NCBI RefSeq assembly: GCF_020179475.1
Contig: NZ_JAILXZ010000003.1
Location: forward strand, 496,001 to 560,000
Direction: 5' to 3'
Source: Novosphingobium huizhouense
GTDB taxonomy: Bacteria; Pseudomonadota; Alphaproteobacteria; Sphingomonadales; Sphingomonadaceae
Length of the DNA stretch: 64,000 bases
This document shows, piece by piece, positions 1 through 9,762 of the stretch. The translations under genes were made by a program, and so were the position numbers. Every line of letters starts with the position of its first letter. Within the stretch, counting starts at the first letter, position 1. Under the pieces are notes generated by a model, which did no database searches, had not been told where the DNA came from, and saw only the letters and a program-made list of their open reading frames with translations.

Positions 1-7
1 AACGCGC

Positions 8-622
8 ATGTCCAAGCGTCATGCTTCGAAGCACAAGATCGACCGCCGCCTTGGCGAAAACATCTGGGGTCGTCCCAAGTCGTCGGTGAACCGCCGCTCG
101 TACGGCCCGGGCCAGCACGGCCAGCGCCGCAAGAGCAAGGTTTCGGACTTCGGCATCCAGCTGCGCGCCAAGCAGAAGCTCAAGGGCTACTACGGCGACG
201 TCACCGAAAAGCAGTTCAAGCGCACCTACCAGGAAGCGGCGAGCATGAAGGGTGACACCGGCCAGAACCTGATCGGCCTGCTCGAACAGCGCCTCGACAT
301 GGTCGTCTACCGCGCCAAGTTCGCCCCGACGATCTTCTCGGCCCGCCAGATCGTTTCGCACGGCCACATCTTCGTCAACGGCGTGAAGTGCAACATCGCC
401 TCGCGTCGCGTCCGCCCCGGCGACGTGATCAGCCTCGGCAAGAAGGCCAAGGAAATGGCCCTGATCGCCGAAGCGCTGACCCTGCCCGAGCGCGAAGTGC
501 CCGACTACGTCGCGCAGGACGGCGGCGACAAGGTGACCTTCGTCCGCGTGCCGACGCTCGACGAAGTGCCCTATCCGGTGAAGATGGAACCGAACCTGGT
601 CGTCGAGTTCTACTCGCGCTGA
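8..622 (+). CDS. rpsD: 30S ribosomal protein S4
   Basis: S4 binds 16S rRNA directly and starts assembly of the small-subunit body. The 204-residue product has the usual bacterial length. The N-terminal rRNA-binding region is rich in Arg and Lys ([20 protein letters not shown]) and has no cysteines in its first 45 residues, so it is the form without a zinc knuckle. The S4 RNA-binding domain lies at about residues 94-155 ([17 protein letters not shown], then HGHIFVNG). Only seven bases precede the ATG in the window, so the ribosome-binding site cannot be judged. A strong intrinsic terminator follows, so the gene ends its transcript. Confidence 0.98.
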   Translation: MSKRHASKHKIDRRLGENIWGRPKSSVNRRSYGPGQHGQRRKSKVSDFGIQLRAKQKLKGYYGDVTEKQFKRTYQEAASMKGDTGQNLIGLLEQRLDMVVYRAKFAPTIFSARQIVSHGHIFVNGVKCNIASRRVRPGDVISLGKKAKEMALIAEALTLPEREVPDYVAQDGGDKVTFVRVPTLDEVPYPVKMEPNLVVEFYSR

Positions 623-654
623 TCGGGTCCGCTCCAGCACTGGAACGCGGCAAG

Positions 655-683
655 AAGGCGGGACGCAAGTCCCGCCTTTTTCC
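655..683 (+). terminator. Rho-independent terminator of rpsD
   Basis: A perfect 10-bp stem (AAGGCGGGAC at 655-664 pairs with GTCCCGCCTT at 669-678) closes a GCAA tetraloop and runs into a T-rich tract. It lies 33 bases after the rpsD stop codon. Confidence 0.93.
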
Positions 684-773
684 GTTTTTAAGCAAGAGTT
701 TGCTGCATCTTCGTACCGCATCGATTCCGCGACAGGAGGCGGAACCGCCGACCCTGCCCGCGATTGATCGGGC

Positions 774-971
774 ATGACCACGCAATATCGTTTCCTGACC
801 GCTCACCGTACCGGCAAATGGTATCCCGATCTCCGCACCGCGCAGGAACAAGCCTACGCCATCGGCGCCGGCTTCCTCGAGCAGCGAACGGGCGAGTTCT
901 ACCAGTACCCGGGCACGCGTCTGGAAACGCGGGTCCTGGAGCCGGTGGAGACGCAGGTCATCGCGGCTTGA
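774..971 (+). CDS. Small hypothetical protein (65 aa)
   Basis: Short protein of unknown function, soluble by composition, with no signal peptide or membrane segment. It has several aromatic residues (YRFLTAHRTGKWYPDL) and an acidic C-terminal part. It starts at ATG 774 without a clear Shine-Dalgarno sequence, stands alone behind the rpsD terminator, and is followed by a hairpin at 1080-1104. The residue composition looks protein-like and its frame is not the shadow of a longer gene, but I do not recognise a family. Confidence 0.5.
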   Translation: MTTQYRFLTAHRTGKWYPDLRTAQEQAYAIGAGFLEQRTGEFYQYPGTRLETRVLEPVETQVIAA

Positions 972-1079
972 AGCACACGCTGCTGCGCGATCCTTTGTGC
1001 GCTGTCTCGCGCCGGACCTGTGCAAGAAATCGATCCCGCACCCGATAGCTGAAGGTCGCCTCGAGGCAGCCGCCAGAAT

Positions 1080-1104
1080 GACCCGGCGCCCGCTACGCCG
1101 GGTC
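1080..1104. terminator. Hairpin between convergent genes
   Basis: A 9-bp perfect stem (GACCCGGCG at 1080-1088 with CGCCGGGTC at 1096-1104) with a 7-base loop lies between the 65-aa gene and the oppositely oriented peptidase gene. There is no T tract on either side, so it may be a weak bidirectional terminator or just a stabilising 3' hairpin. Confidence 0.4.
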
Positions 1105-1142
1105 GGTGTCCTGATCGCATCACCGCTGCTGAGCAGGCGATC

Positions 1143-3152
1143 CTAGAGCCCCAGCGCCTTGCGGATGAAGGCGTCGCTGTCGGCCAACACCCTGGTCCGT
1201 GCGCTGGCGTCGAACAGTTGGTGGTCGAGCCCCGGGAATTCCACCAGTGTCACGTCCTTGCCCGCCGCCTTCAGCTTGTCGCGCATCACCCTCGACTGCG
1301 CGATGTCGACGTTCGCGTCGTGGTCCCCGTGGAACAGCAGCACCGGGATCTTGATGCGTTCGGCATTCTGTGCCGGCGAGCCTTCACTGATGTGCGGCCC
1401 GCTGCCGATGAAGTCACGTCCAAGCTGGCCGACATCGTTCTTCAACCGCGCAAGGTCGGTGACCGGCGCCACGGCCACGGCCGCCTTGTAAAGATCGGGA
1501 TCGAGCGCCGCGCCCTGCAGGGCGGCATAACCGCCATAGGACCATCCCACGATGGCGAGCTTGCCCGGCGCGGCGATGCCCTGCTTGAGCAGCCATCGAC
1601 CGGCATCGTCGACATCGCCGATAGCCGTTCGCCACGACTGGAAACCGTTCTGACGATACCATTCCGAACCCAGGCCGGCGGACCCGCGATAGTTGGGCTG
1701 GAGCACCGCGTAGCCACGGACAGCGAAATACTGGACCAGCCAGTCGAAGCCCCATTCGTCGCGCGACGCCGGCCCGCCGTGCGGCATCACGATCGCCGGC
1801 AGGTTGCGTCCTTCGCTTCCCGGAGGAAGGGTCAGGTAACCGGGAATCATCGTCCCGTCGGCGGCCGGGAAGGTGATCGCGCGCATCTGCCCCATGGCGA
1901 TCCCGGAAAGCTCGTTGCGCACGGGAAGCAGCGGCGCGAGCGCCTTGGTCGTCTTGTCGAAGCGATAGAAGGTGCCCGGATCGACGTCGCTGGAGGCAAG
2001 CAACAGCAGCTTGTTCGCATCGGCACTGGCGCCAATGAAGCCGACGAGCGGCTGGCCGGGCAAGGCCCTGCTCAACCCGGCGCCCAAGCTCTTCAGCTCC
2101 GGATCGAAGAAGGCGTATTCGCGGCGCTCACCGGCATAGGTTGCCCCGACCACGCGGCGGTCGCGCCCGATCTGCACGACATCATCCACATCGACGCCGT
2201 CCTTTGCCAGCACCAGCGTGCGCGTGCCCTCCCCATCGAGCGAGATCGAATAGAGCGCCTTGAAACCGTTTAGCGAATCCACACCGTAAACGACGTTCTT
2301 CGTCGCATCGACGGCGAGCGGTTCGAAGCCCTCGCCCATTCCGGTATCGTCCAGCCGCACGCGCGACAGGGAGTGCCATTCGCGGCTGCCCGGCGCACGG
2401 TACGAATAGTTGAGATGGCCGCGCTGCTCTCCATCCGGATCACGCGGCTGCACCCCCATCACGCGGACGTTGCCACTGCCATCGCTGAGATACTGGACCG
2501 CTTCAAAGGCCGGACGTTCGACGTTGTGGCGCAGCAAGGTGCGGGTATCGACTTCCTCGACCCCGAACCCGTTGACTTCGCGCTTGGCGTTGCTGCCGAT
2601 CGTGACTTCGGGAAGATAGTACCGCGACAGCAGGATGCTGTCAGGCTTGCCCGGCACGTTCCAGTCAACGATGTCGCCCCCGCCCCCGAGCACGGCGCCG
2701 ATGGTGTTGCTGCCTCCGTCCGCCGTGAGCTGGCGCGGATTGGAACCATCGGCGTTCAGCACGATCAGCCGTGACATCGCGACGTTGTCGGAACCCGTGC
2801 CGACGACCGTGTAGTTGGAGCAGATGAGCCGGGTCTCGGTCGGCCAGGCACACCATCGCAAGTTCTGGGTCCCGGCACGCTGCGCGAGGATGGCTTTAGG
2901 CTGTCCATCGCCGGCCAGATCGACCACCATGATCACGGCGCCGCCCTGGGGGCGCGGGGCAATGTAGGCGATCTTGTCGCCGCTGGGCGAAAGGCTGAGT
3001 TGTCTGACCGATTCCAGCGCTCCGAAGCGCGCCGCCAGCGATGCCGGATCGACCGCCGTGCCCTGCGCCATCGCGCTTCCCCCGGCAAACCCACCGGCCG
3101 TCGTCACGCCGACAAACGCAAGCGCGGTGCGAAATGCCTTGTACGAAATCAT
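1143..3152 (-). CDS. S9 family peptidase (prolyl oligopeptidase type), exported
   Basis: Serine peptidase of the prolyl oligopeptidase/acylaminoacyl-peptidase group, 669 residues. A signal peptide is visible (SYKAFRTALAFVGV, ending near SAMAQ), so it should act in the periplasm. The N-terminal two thirds is the beta-propeller; the C-terminal alpha/beta-hydrolase domain carries the nucleophile in GWSYGGY (Ser about 536), the Asp in GDHDANVD (about 611) and the His in LDHQLFD (about 643). The start at 3152 is chosen because a GGGGG Shine-Dalgarno-like run precedes it and the signal peptide follows; the frame stays open for 43 more codons upstream. It lies behind tgt on the same strand, about 80 bases away. 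Confidence 0.9.
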   Translation of the reverse strand: MISYKAFRTALAFVGVTTAGGFAGGSAMAQGTAVDPASLAARFGALESVRQLSLSPSGDKIAYIAPRPQGGAVIMVVDLAGDGQPKAILAQRAGTQNLRWCAWPTETRLICSNYTVVGTGSDNVAMSRLIVLNADGSNPRQLTADGGSNTIGAVLGGGGDIVDWNVPGKPDSILLSRYYLPEVTIGSNAKREVNGFGVEEVDTRTLLRHNVERPAFEAVQYLSDGSGNVRVMGVQPRDPDGEQRGHLNYSYRAPGSREWHSLSRVRLDDTGMGEGFEPLAVDATKNVVYGVDSLNGFKALYSISLDGEGTRTLVLAKDGVDVDDVVQIGRDRRVVGATYAGERREYAFFDPELKSLGAGLSRALPGQPLVGFIGASADANKLLLLASSDVDPGTFYRFDKTTKALAPLLPVRNELSGIAMGQMRAITFPAADGTMIPGYLTLPPGSEGRNLPAIVMPHGGPASRDEWGFDWLVQYFAVRGYAVLQPNYRGSAGLGSEWYRQNGFQSWRTAIGDVDDAGRWLLKQGIAAPGKLAIVGWSYGGYAALQGAALDPDLYKAAVAVAPVTDLARLKNDVGQLGRDFIGSGPHISEGSPAQNAERIKIPVLLFHGDHDANVDIAQSRVMRDKLKAAGKDVTLVEFPGLDHQLFDASARTRVLADSDAFIRKALGL

Positions 3153-3234
3153 CGTGCCCCCGGACAATGTTGCCGGCGAGCCTAGACAGTTTGCCCCTAG
3201 TTTCCATTCCCTCGGAGTGCTTTCCGCGACAAGT

Positions 3235-4371
3235 TCATCGCTTCTCGAAATAATCCCGCCGAAAATCCCGCGCAAACGCATCGAACCGCTGTTCCGCGAT
3301 CGCGGCGCGCATCGCGGCCATCAACTGCTGGTAAAACCAGATGTTGTGTTCGGTCAGCAGGATCGCGCCGAGCATTTCGCCGGTCTTGTGCAGGTGATGG
3401 AGGTAGGCGCGGCTGTACTTGGCGCAGGTGGGGCAGGCGCAGCGTTCGTCGACGGGGCCGGTATCCTCGGCATGGCGGGCGTTGCGCATGTTGAGGGGGC
3501 CGTTCCACGTGAACGCCTGTCCGTTGCGGCCCGAGCGCGTCGGCAGCACGCAGTCGAACATGTCGACCCCGCGCTCGACCGCGCCGACGAGATCGTCGGG
3601 CTTGCCCACGCCCATCAGGTAGCGGGGACGGTCCGCAGGCAGCTGGCCGGGCGCGAATTCGAGCGTTTCGAACATCGCCTGCTGGCCCTCGCCCACCGCA
3701 AGGCCGCCGATCGCGTAGCCGTCGAAGCCGATGTCGGTCAGCGCATCGGCGCTCGCCTTGCGCAAGCTTTCGTCGAGCGCGCCCTGCTGGATGCCGAACA
3801 GCGCGGCGCGGCTCGCGTGCTCCTCACCCGCATCGAAGGCGTCGCGACTGCGGCGGGCCCAGCGCATCGACATTTCCATCGAGCGCGCGATCACGTCGCG
3901 CGGCTGGTCGATCCTGGGGCATTCGTCGAAGCACATGACGATGTCGCTGCCGAGCAGGCGCTGGATCTCCATCGAGCGCTCGGGGCTGAGCATATGGCGC
4001 GAGCCGTCGACATGGCTGGCGAAGGTGACGCCTTCCTCGGTGATCTTGCGCAAATCGGACAGGCTCATCACCTGGTAGCCGCCGCTGTCGGTGAGGATCG
4101 GGCGGTCCCAGCCCATGAACTTGTGCAGGCCGCCAAGGCGCGCCACGCGCTCCGCGCCGGGGCGCAGCATCAGGTGGTAGGTATTGCCGAGGATGATGTC
4201 GGCGCCACTGGCGCGAACCTCCTCCACCTTCATCGCCTTGACCGTCGCGGCGGTGCCGACAGGCATGAACGCCGGCGTGCGGATTTCGCCGCGCTGCATG
4301 CGGATGACGCCGGTACGCGCCTTGCCGTCGGTTGCGTGGATATCGAAGGAAAAGCGCGTCATCGGGATCAC
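3235..4371 (-). CDS. tgt: Queuine tRNA-ribosyltransferase
   Basis: Exchanges guanine-34 of GUN-anticodon tRNAs for preQ1, a late step of queuosine synthesis. The 378-residue product has the catalytic [10 protein letters not shown] motif near residue 100, GGLAVGEG, the nucleophile region [15 protein letters not shown], and the C-terminal zinc site (CACPTC followed by HHLH). Two starts are possible: GTG at 4371 or ATG at 4362, three codons later; neither has a clear Shine-Dalgarno sequence. It partners functionally with queA, from which it is separated here by a divergent transporter gene. Confidence 0.95.
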   Translation of the reverse strand: MIPMTRFSFDIHATDGKARTGVIRMQRGEIRTPAFMPVGTAATVKAMKVEEVRASGADIILGNTYHLMLRPGAERVARLGGLHKFMGWDRPILTDSGGYQVMSLSDLRKITEEGVTFASHVDGSRHMLSPERSMEIQRLLGSDIVMCFDECPRIDQPRDVIARSMEMSMRWARRSRDAFDAGEEHASRAALFGIQQGALDESLRKASADALTDIGFDGYAIGGLAVGEGQQAMFETLEFAPGQLPADRPRYLMGVGKPDDLVGAVERGVDMFDCVLPTRSGRNGQAFTWNGPLNMRNARHAEDTGPVDERCACPTCAKYSRAYLHHLHKTGEMLGAILLTEHNIWFYQQLMAAMRAAIAEQRFDAFARDFRRDYFEKR

Positions 4372-4421
4372 TGGCGAAAAAGAAGATTGCGGCCCTTAGG
4401 CGCAATCGCCATGGCGCGCAA

Positions 4422-5192
4422 ATGCTCGCGCCCGCGCACCTCGACCTGTGGTTCTACCCCGCGCTGACGCTGGTCGCGGTGCTGACCGGCTTCATCGACG
4501 CGGTGGCGGGCGGCGGCGGCTTGGTGATGATGCCGGTGCTGCTCTCGACCCCGCTGCCGCCGCATGTCGTGCTCGGCACCAACAAGGTGCAGTCGATGTT
4601 CGGGACCGGCATGGCCACCTGGCGCTACTGGCGCGCCGGGCTGTTCAGCTTCCGCACGAGCGCGCCGACCGCTGTGGTGGTGTTCGCGGGCGCGCTGATC
4701 GGCTCGCTGGCGATCCAGCGGCTCAGCACCGACGTGCTCAAGCTGGTGGTGCCGGTGCTGCTGATCGCGGTGGCACTCTATACGGTGCTGTCGCCGAGCA
4801 TGACCGACGACGACCGCCATGCGCGGCTGGGCGAAAAGGGCTACATGCCGGTGGGCGCGGGCGTTGCCTTCTACGACGGGTTCTTCGGTCCCGGCGCGGG
4901 ACAGTTCTTCACCACGACGCTGGTCGCCTTGCGCGGCCTCGGCCTGACGCGCGCGACGGGGCTCACCAAGTACCTCAACGTCACCAGCAACATCGCCAGC
5001 GTGATCGTGTTCACCATCGGCGGGCAGGCGATGTGGCTGCTCGGGCTCTGCATGGGCGCGGGCGCGATGTGCGGCGCCATGATCGGCAGCCACTTCGCCA
5101 CCCGCCACGGCGCCAAGGTGATCCGCCCGCTGCTGGTGGTGGTGAGCCTGGGGCTGACCGGGCGCCTGGTCTGGGGCTGGTTCACCGCCTGA
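4422..5192 (+). CDS. TSUP-family sulfite/organosulfonate exporter-like membrane protein
   Basis: TauE/SafE (TSUP) family permease of 256 residues with about eight membrane segments. The family signature GFIDAVAGGGGLVMMPVLL near residue 25 and its second-half counterpart YDGFFGPGAGQFF are both present. The family moves sulfur compounds or other small anions; the substrate cannot be told from sequence. ATG 4422 is preferred to upstream in-frame codons, which would overlap the tgt start. It is divergent from tgt (about 50 bases apart) and convergent with queA, so it interrupts a tRNA-modification neighbourhood. Confidence 0.88.
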   Translation: MLAPAHLDLWFYPALTLVAVLTGFIDAVAGGGGLVMMPVLLSTPLPPHVVLGTNKVQSMFGTGMATWRYWRAGLFSFRTSAPTAVVVFAGALIGSLAIQRLSTDVLKLVVPVLLIAVALYTVLSPSMTDDDRHARLGEKGYMPVGAGVAFYDGFFGPGAGQFFTTTLVALRGLGLTRATGLTKYLNVTSNIASVIVFTIGGQAMWLLGLCMGAGAMCGAMIGSHFATRHGAKVIRPLLVVVSLGLTGRLVWGWFTA

Positions 5193-5199
5193 GCGGCGT

Positions 5200-6234
5200 T
5201 CAGTCCTCGGGCAGCAGCAGGCTCGAATCCCCGTAGCTGTAGAACCTGTACCCTGCCGCGATGGCATGGGCATAGGCGGCAATCATCCGGTCGCGGCCCA
5301 TCAGCGCGCTGACCAGCATCATCAGCGTCGACTTGGGCAGGTGGAAGTTGGTCATCAGCCCGTCGATCGCGCGGAAGACATAGCCCGGCGTGATGAAGAT
5401 CGCGGTGTCGCCCTCGAACGGGCGGATGATCTTGTCCACTCCGCAAGCGCTTTCGAGCAGGCGCAGGCTGGTGGTGCCGACCGCGATCACCCGGTGCCCC
5501 GCAGCGCGCGCGGCGTTGAGCCGGTCGCAGGTCGCGGCATCGATCGTGCCCCATTCGGCGTGCATCGCGTGATCGTCGGTGTCCTCGGCCTTGACCGGCA
5601 GGAACGTGCCCGCGCCCACGTGGAGCGTCAGCGTCTCGGTCCTGATCCCCGCCGCCGCCAGCGCCGCCATCAACCCGGGCGTGAAGTGCAAGGCGGCCGT
5701 CGGCGCAGCGACCGCGCCGTCCTTGGCCGCGAACATCGTCTGGTAGTCGGCCTTGTCCTGCTCGTCGGTCGGCCGCTTGCCGGCGATATAGGGCGGCAGC
5801 GGCATGCGCCCGGCGCGTTCGAGCAGCACTTCGACCGGCTCGTCGCCCGGGAAGAACAGCGTCCAGCTGCCGTCGGCGTGACGCGCCTCGGCAAAGCCGG
5901 TGACGCCCGCGCCGAACGCGATCTCGTCGCCTTCGCGCAGACGCTTGGCGTTGCGCACGAAGGCCTGCCAGCGGCGCAGGTCGACCCGCTTGTGCAGCGT
6001 CGCGCCCACCCGCGCCTCGCCCCGCTGCCCTTCGAGCTGGGCGGGGATCACCCGGGTGTCGTTGAACACCAGCACGTCGCCGGCGCGCAGCAGACCCGGC
6101 AGGTCGCGGACCACGTGGTCGGTGAACGGCCCCTCCGGCCCGACGCGCAGCAGGCGCGCCGAGTCGCGCGGACGGGCCGGGCGCAGGGCGATGTTTTCGG
6201 GCGGAAGGTCGAAGTCGAACAGGTCAACGCGCAT
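5200..6234 (-). CDS. queA: S-adenosylmethionine:tRNA ribosyltransferase-isomerase
   Basis: Transfers and isomerises the ribosyl group of SAM onto preQ1-tRNA to make epoxyqueuosine. 344 residues, normal for QueA. Recognisable blocks are the N-terminal [22 protein letters not shown], the central [27 protein letters not shown] and the C-terminal [17 protein letters not shown]. It is the last gene of a minus-strand run (xseB, ispA, coaD, cyclophilin, queA), 43 bases after the cyclophilin stop codon. Confidence 0.96.
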   Translation of the reverse strand: MRVDLFDFDLPPENIALRPARPRDSARLLRVGPEGPFTDHVVRDLPGLLRAGDVLVFNDTRVIPAQLEGQRGEARVGATLHKRVDLRRWQAFVRNAKRLREGDEIAFGAGVTGFAEARHADGSWTLFFPGDEPVEVLLERAGRMPLPPYIAGKRPTDEQDKADYQTMFAAKDGAVAAPTAALHFTPGLMAALAAAGIRTETLTLHVGAGTFLPVKAEDTDDHAMHAEWGTIDAATCDRLNAARAAGHRVIAVGTTSLRLLESACGVDKIIRPFEGDTAIFITPGYVFRAIDGLMTNFHLPKSTLMMLVSALMGRDRMIAAYAHAIAAGYRFYSYGDSSLLLPED

Positions 6235-6277
6235 GGGACAGCGCCCCTAGCGCGATTGCGCCGGCAATTCGAGCCTG

Positions 6278-6985
<708 letters not shown>

Positions 6986-7113
6986 GCGTATGTGATCCTC
7001 GAAGCACGGAAATACGCGCAAGGGTCCGGCGCGGTCCGTTCGCGGTGCGGATAGAGCGCGCGCGCTGACGCTGCAATGAACGATTGCAGCGCGCAAGGCG
7101 CGCGAAGGATGTG

Positions 7114-7626
7114 TCAATAGTCGCCGAGCCGGCCCACCTTCTCGACCCGCGCCACCACGTCGTCGCGGATCGCCGGCGTCACGAAGTCGCCGATGTCGCC
7201 GCCGAACAGCGCGATTTCCTTGACCAGCTTCGACGCGATCGGCTGGAGCGACACGTCGGCCATCAGGAACACCGTCTCGATCTCGGCGTCGAGCTGCTGG
7301 TTCATGCCGGCCATCTGGTATTCGTACTCGAAGTCGGCGACGGCGCGCAGGCCGCGGATGATCACGCTCGCCCCTTGCGCGCGGGCGAACTTCATCAGCA
7401 GCGCGTTGAAGCCGACCACCTCGACGTTGTCGATGCCCTGCTCGGCCAGCTCGCGCGTGACCATCGCCATGCGCTCGTCGGGGGTGAACATCGGGTTCTT
7501 CGACGGATTGGTGGTGACGCCGATGATCAGCTTGTCGACCAGCTTGGCCCCGCGACGAATGATGTCGAGGTGGCCGAGGGTGATCGGGTCGAACGTGCCG
7601 GGATAGACCCCGATCCTTTCTCCCAT
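7114..7626 (-). CDS. coaD: Phosphopantetheine adenylyltransferase
   Basis: Penultimate step of coenzyme A synthesis: 4'-phosphopantetheine + ATP gives dephospho-CoA. The 170-residue product has the nucleotidyltransferase motif YPGTFDPITLGH (T/HxGH) at the N terminus, the substrate loop NPSKNPMFTPDERMAM, the RGLRAVADFEYEYQMAGMN block and the C-terminal ASKLVKEIALFGGD. Its ATG (7624-7626) directly abuts the ispA stop codon, which suggests coupled translation. Confidence 0.97.
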   Translation of the reverse strand: MGERIGVYPGTFDPITLGHLDIIRRGAKLVDKLIIGVTTNPSKNPMFTPDERMAMVTRELAEQGIDNVEVVGFNALLMKFARAQGASVIIRGLRAVADFEYEYQMAGMNQQLDAEIETVFLMADVSLQPIASKLVKEIALFGGDIGDFVTPAIRDDVVARVEKVGRLGDY

Positions 7627-8532
7627 TCAACGATCCCTTTCGATGATGAACCGCGCGATTTCACGCAGCAGGTCGGCCTCGGGGCCGAATTGGGACAAGT
7701 GCGCGATCGCCTGGTCGACGAGCATCCGCGCCTGTTCGCGCGCGCGCGCCGCGCCGAGCAGCGAAAGGAACGTCTCCTTGCCCGCCGCCGCGTCCTTGCG
7801 CAGCGCCTTGCCGGCGGCCTGTTCGTCGCCTTCGGCATCGAGCAGGTCGTCGGCGATCTGGAAGGCAAGGCCGATGTCGCGGGCATAGCCGCGCAAGGGG
7901 GTGCGCCCCTCCACCGGCAGGCGGCCGAGGATCGCGCCCATTTCCACCGCCGCGCCGAGCAGCGCGCCGGTCTTCAATTGCTGCAGCCGTGTCACGGTCT
8001 GTAGGTCGAAGCCACCCTCCTCGGCGGCGATGTCCATCATCTGCCCGCCAGCCATGCCGTCCATCCCGCTCGCCGTCGCCAGCGTGCGGACCAGTTCGAT
8101 GCGCACGAACGGATCGCCGCTCATCGCCGGGTCAGACAGCACTTCGAAGGCGAAAGCGTGCAGCGCATCGCCCGCGAGCACCGCGGTCGCCTCGTCGAAC
8201 GCCTTGTGCACCGTTGGCTTGCCATGGCGCATGGCGTCGTCGTCCATGCACGGCAGGTCGTCGTGGATCAGCGAATAGACGTGGATCGCCTCGATCGCGG
8301 TGCCGGCGCGGATCGCCGAGGTGCGGTCGGCGCCGAACAGGCCGGCCGTCGCCGCCAGCAGCAGCGGGCGCATCCGCTTGCCCCCGCCGATCGCGGCATA
8401 TCGCATCGCTTCGACCAGGCGGTCGCGCTGGTCCCCGGCGAGCGGCAACAGCGCATCGAAGCTCGCGTCGATCTCGCGGGCGATCTGGGCGAGCGCCGGG
8501 CCCAGCAATCCGCTCACCGCGACAAGGCTCAT
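7627..8532 (-). CDS. ispA: Short-chain polyprenyl diphosphate synthase (farnesyl diphosphate synthase)
   Basis: Condenses IPP with allylic diphosphates; by length and context (next to xseB) it is probably farnesyl diphosphate synthase, though geranylgeranyl is not excluded. 301 residues. The first Asp-rich motif is in HDDLPCMDDD and the second in QIADDLLD; GGKRMRP near residue 45 binds diphosphate. The start at 8532 overlaps the xseB stop by four bases (ATGA). No DXS gene follows in the window, unlike the common xseB-ispA-dxs order. Confidence 0.93.
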   Translation of the reverse strand: MSLVAVSGLLGPALAQIAREIDASFDALLPLAGDQRDRLVEAMRYAAIGGGKRMRPLLLAATAGLFGADRTSAIRAGTAIEAIHVYSLIHDDLPCMDDDAMRHGKPTVHKAFDEATAVLAGDALHAFAFEVLSDPAMSGDPFVRIELVRTLATASGMDGMAGGQMMDIAAEEGGFDLQTVTRLQQLKTGALLGAAVEMGAILGRLPVEGRTPLRGYARDIGLAFQIADDLLDAEGDEQAAGKALRKDAAAGKETFLSLLGAARAREQARMLVDQAIAHLSQFGPEADLLREIARFIIERDR

Positions 8533-8792
8533 GCGTCGGCTTCGTCGAACGGGCGGGTGCCGACCGGGCGGCCGTCGCGGTCGGCGACGATCGCCTCGAT
8601 CCGCGCCTGCGCCGCGTCGAGCCGGGCCTGGCAATGCGCCCGCAGGGCATCGCCGCGGGCGTAGAGATCGATCGACTCGTCGAGCGGCGCTTCGCCGCTT
8701 TCGAGCCGGCGCACGACCTCCTCGAGGCCCTTGAGCGCTTCTTCGAACGAAAGCGCGGCGATATCAGGCTGGGTTCCCATCCTCGCCAGCAT
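8529..8792 (-). CDS. xseB: Exodeoxyribonuclease VII small subunit
   Basis: Small subunit of the exonuclease that degrades single-stranded DNA. The 87-residue product shows the family core LSFEEALKGLEEVVRRLESGEAPLD followed by a helical region. An alternative ATG at 8780 gives 83 residues; both starts have weak ribosome-binding sites. First gene of the run xseB-ispA-coaD-cyclophilin-queA, transcribed away from the crotonase gene at 8920, so 8793-8919 should hold two promoters. Confidence 0.92.
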   Translation of the reverse strand: MLARMGTQPDIAALSFEEALKGLEEVVRRLESGEAPLDESIDLYARGDALRAHCQARLDAAQARIEAIVADRDGRPVGTRPFDEADA

Positions 8793-8919
8793 TGACCCGG
8801 CGATGGCGGCGGGTCAAGCTTGGGGCAACAGGAAAAGCGGACGATGATAGCGCGCTGGCCGGGCGCCTGCCCCCGCCTCGCATCTGCAAACCATTGCAAT
8901 CCGCGTGGAGAGACTGCTG

Positions 8920-9729
8920 ATGGCCGAGACCCCCTCCCCCGTTTCGACCCGCCGCCATGGCCGGGTGCTCGAGATCGTCCTCACCAATCCCCCGCGCGGC
9001 TACATGAACGCGCGCATGGCCGCCGACCTGCTCGCCACGGTGCGTAGCGCACAGGCCGACGACAGCATCGGCGCGCTGCTCGTCACCGGCGGGCTCGAAG
9101 GCGTGTTCGTCCGCCACTACGACGTGGGCGAGATCGCCGCGGTCTCGGCCGCGCTGGCCGAAGGCAGGATCGGCCCGGAAGCCTTCGAAAAGGGCTCCGA
9201 CGTTCTCGACCTGGTCAAGGCCATGATCGATTCGCCGATCCCCACCGTGGCGGCGATCAACGGCATGTGCATGGGCGGCGGCTGCGAATTCGCCCTCAGC
9301 TTCGACATGCGCGTGGCGCAAACCGGCGACTATCGCATCGGCCTTCCCGAAACGCGGCTGGGAATCATTCCGGGCGTGGGCGGGCAGTACCTGCTCGCGC
9401 GCCTGATCGGGGTCGTGCGGGCGACGGCCGCGGTGATGCGGGGCGCGGTGTTCACGCCGGAGGAGGCGCATCGCCTCGGCGTGGTCGACGAAGTCGTCGC
9501 GGATGCGCGAGCGCGCGGGCTCGAACTGGCGCAGGACTATGCCGCGCGGCCGCGCATCGGCATCGACGCGACGCGGCGGCTTGCCCGCATGATCGAAGCG
9601 GGCGCGCCGCAGCAGGACGTGCTCGACCGGACCGCGCGCGAATTCGCCGGCACGCTGATCGACAGCCCGGAGACCGACCGCCTGATCGCCCGCTTCCTTG
9701 GGCAGGGCGAGGACATCCTCGCGGACTAG
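8920..9729 (+). CDS. Enoyl-CoA hydratase/isomerase (crotonase) family protein
   Basis: Crotonase-fold acyl-CoA enzyme of 269 residues. The oxyanion-hole region INGMCMGGGCEFALSFD and the block LPETRLGIIPGVGG keep both glutamates that serve catalysis in enoyl-CoA hydratase, so a hydratase activity is plausible; the exact substrate is unknown. Start ATG 8920 is preferred over 8905 because GGAGAG lies seven bases before it. It stands alone, 33 bases before purL. Confidence 0.88.
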   Translation: MAETPSPVSTRRHGRVLEIVLTNPPRGYMNARMAADLLATVRSAQADDSIGALLVTGGLEGVFVRHYDVGEIAAVSAALAEGRIGPEAFEKGSDVLDLVKAMIDSPIPTVAAINGMCMGGGCEFALSFDMRVAQTGDYRIGLPETRLGIIPGVGGQYLLARLIGVVRATAAVMRGAVFTPEEAHRLGVVDEVVADARARGLELAQDYAARPRIGIDATRRLARMIEAGAPQQDVLDRTAREFAGTLIDSPETDRLIARFLGQGEDILAD

Positions 9730-9762
9730 CCCTTTCGTTCCGGCGGCGCTAAGGGGGCCGCC

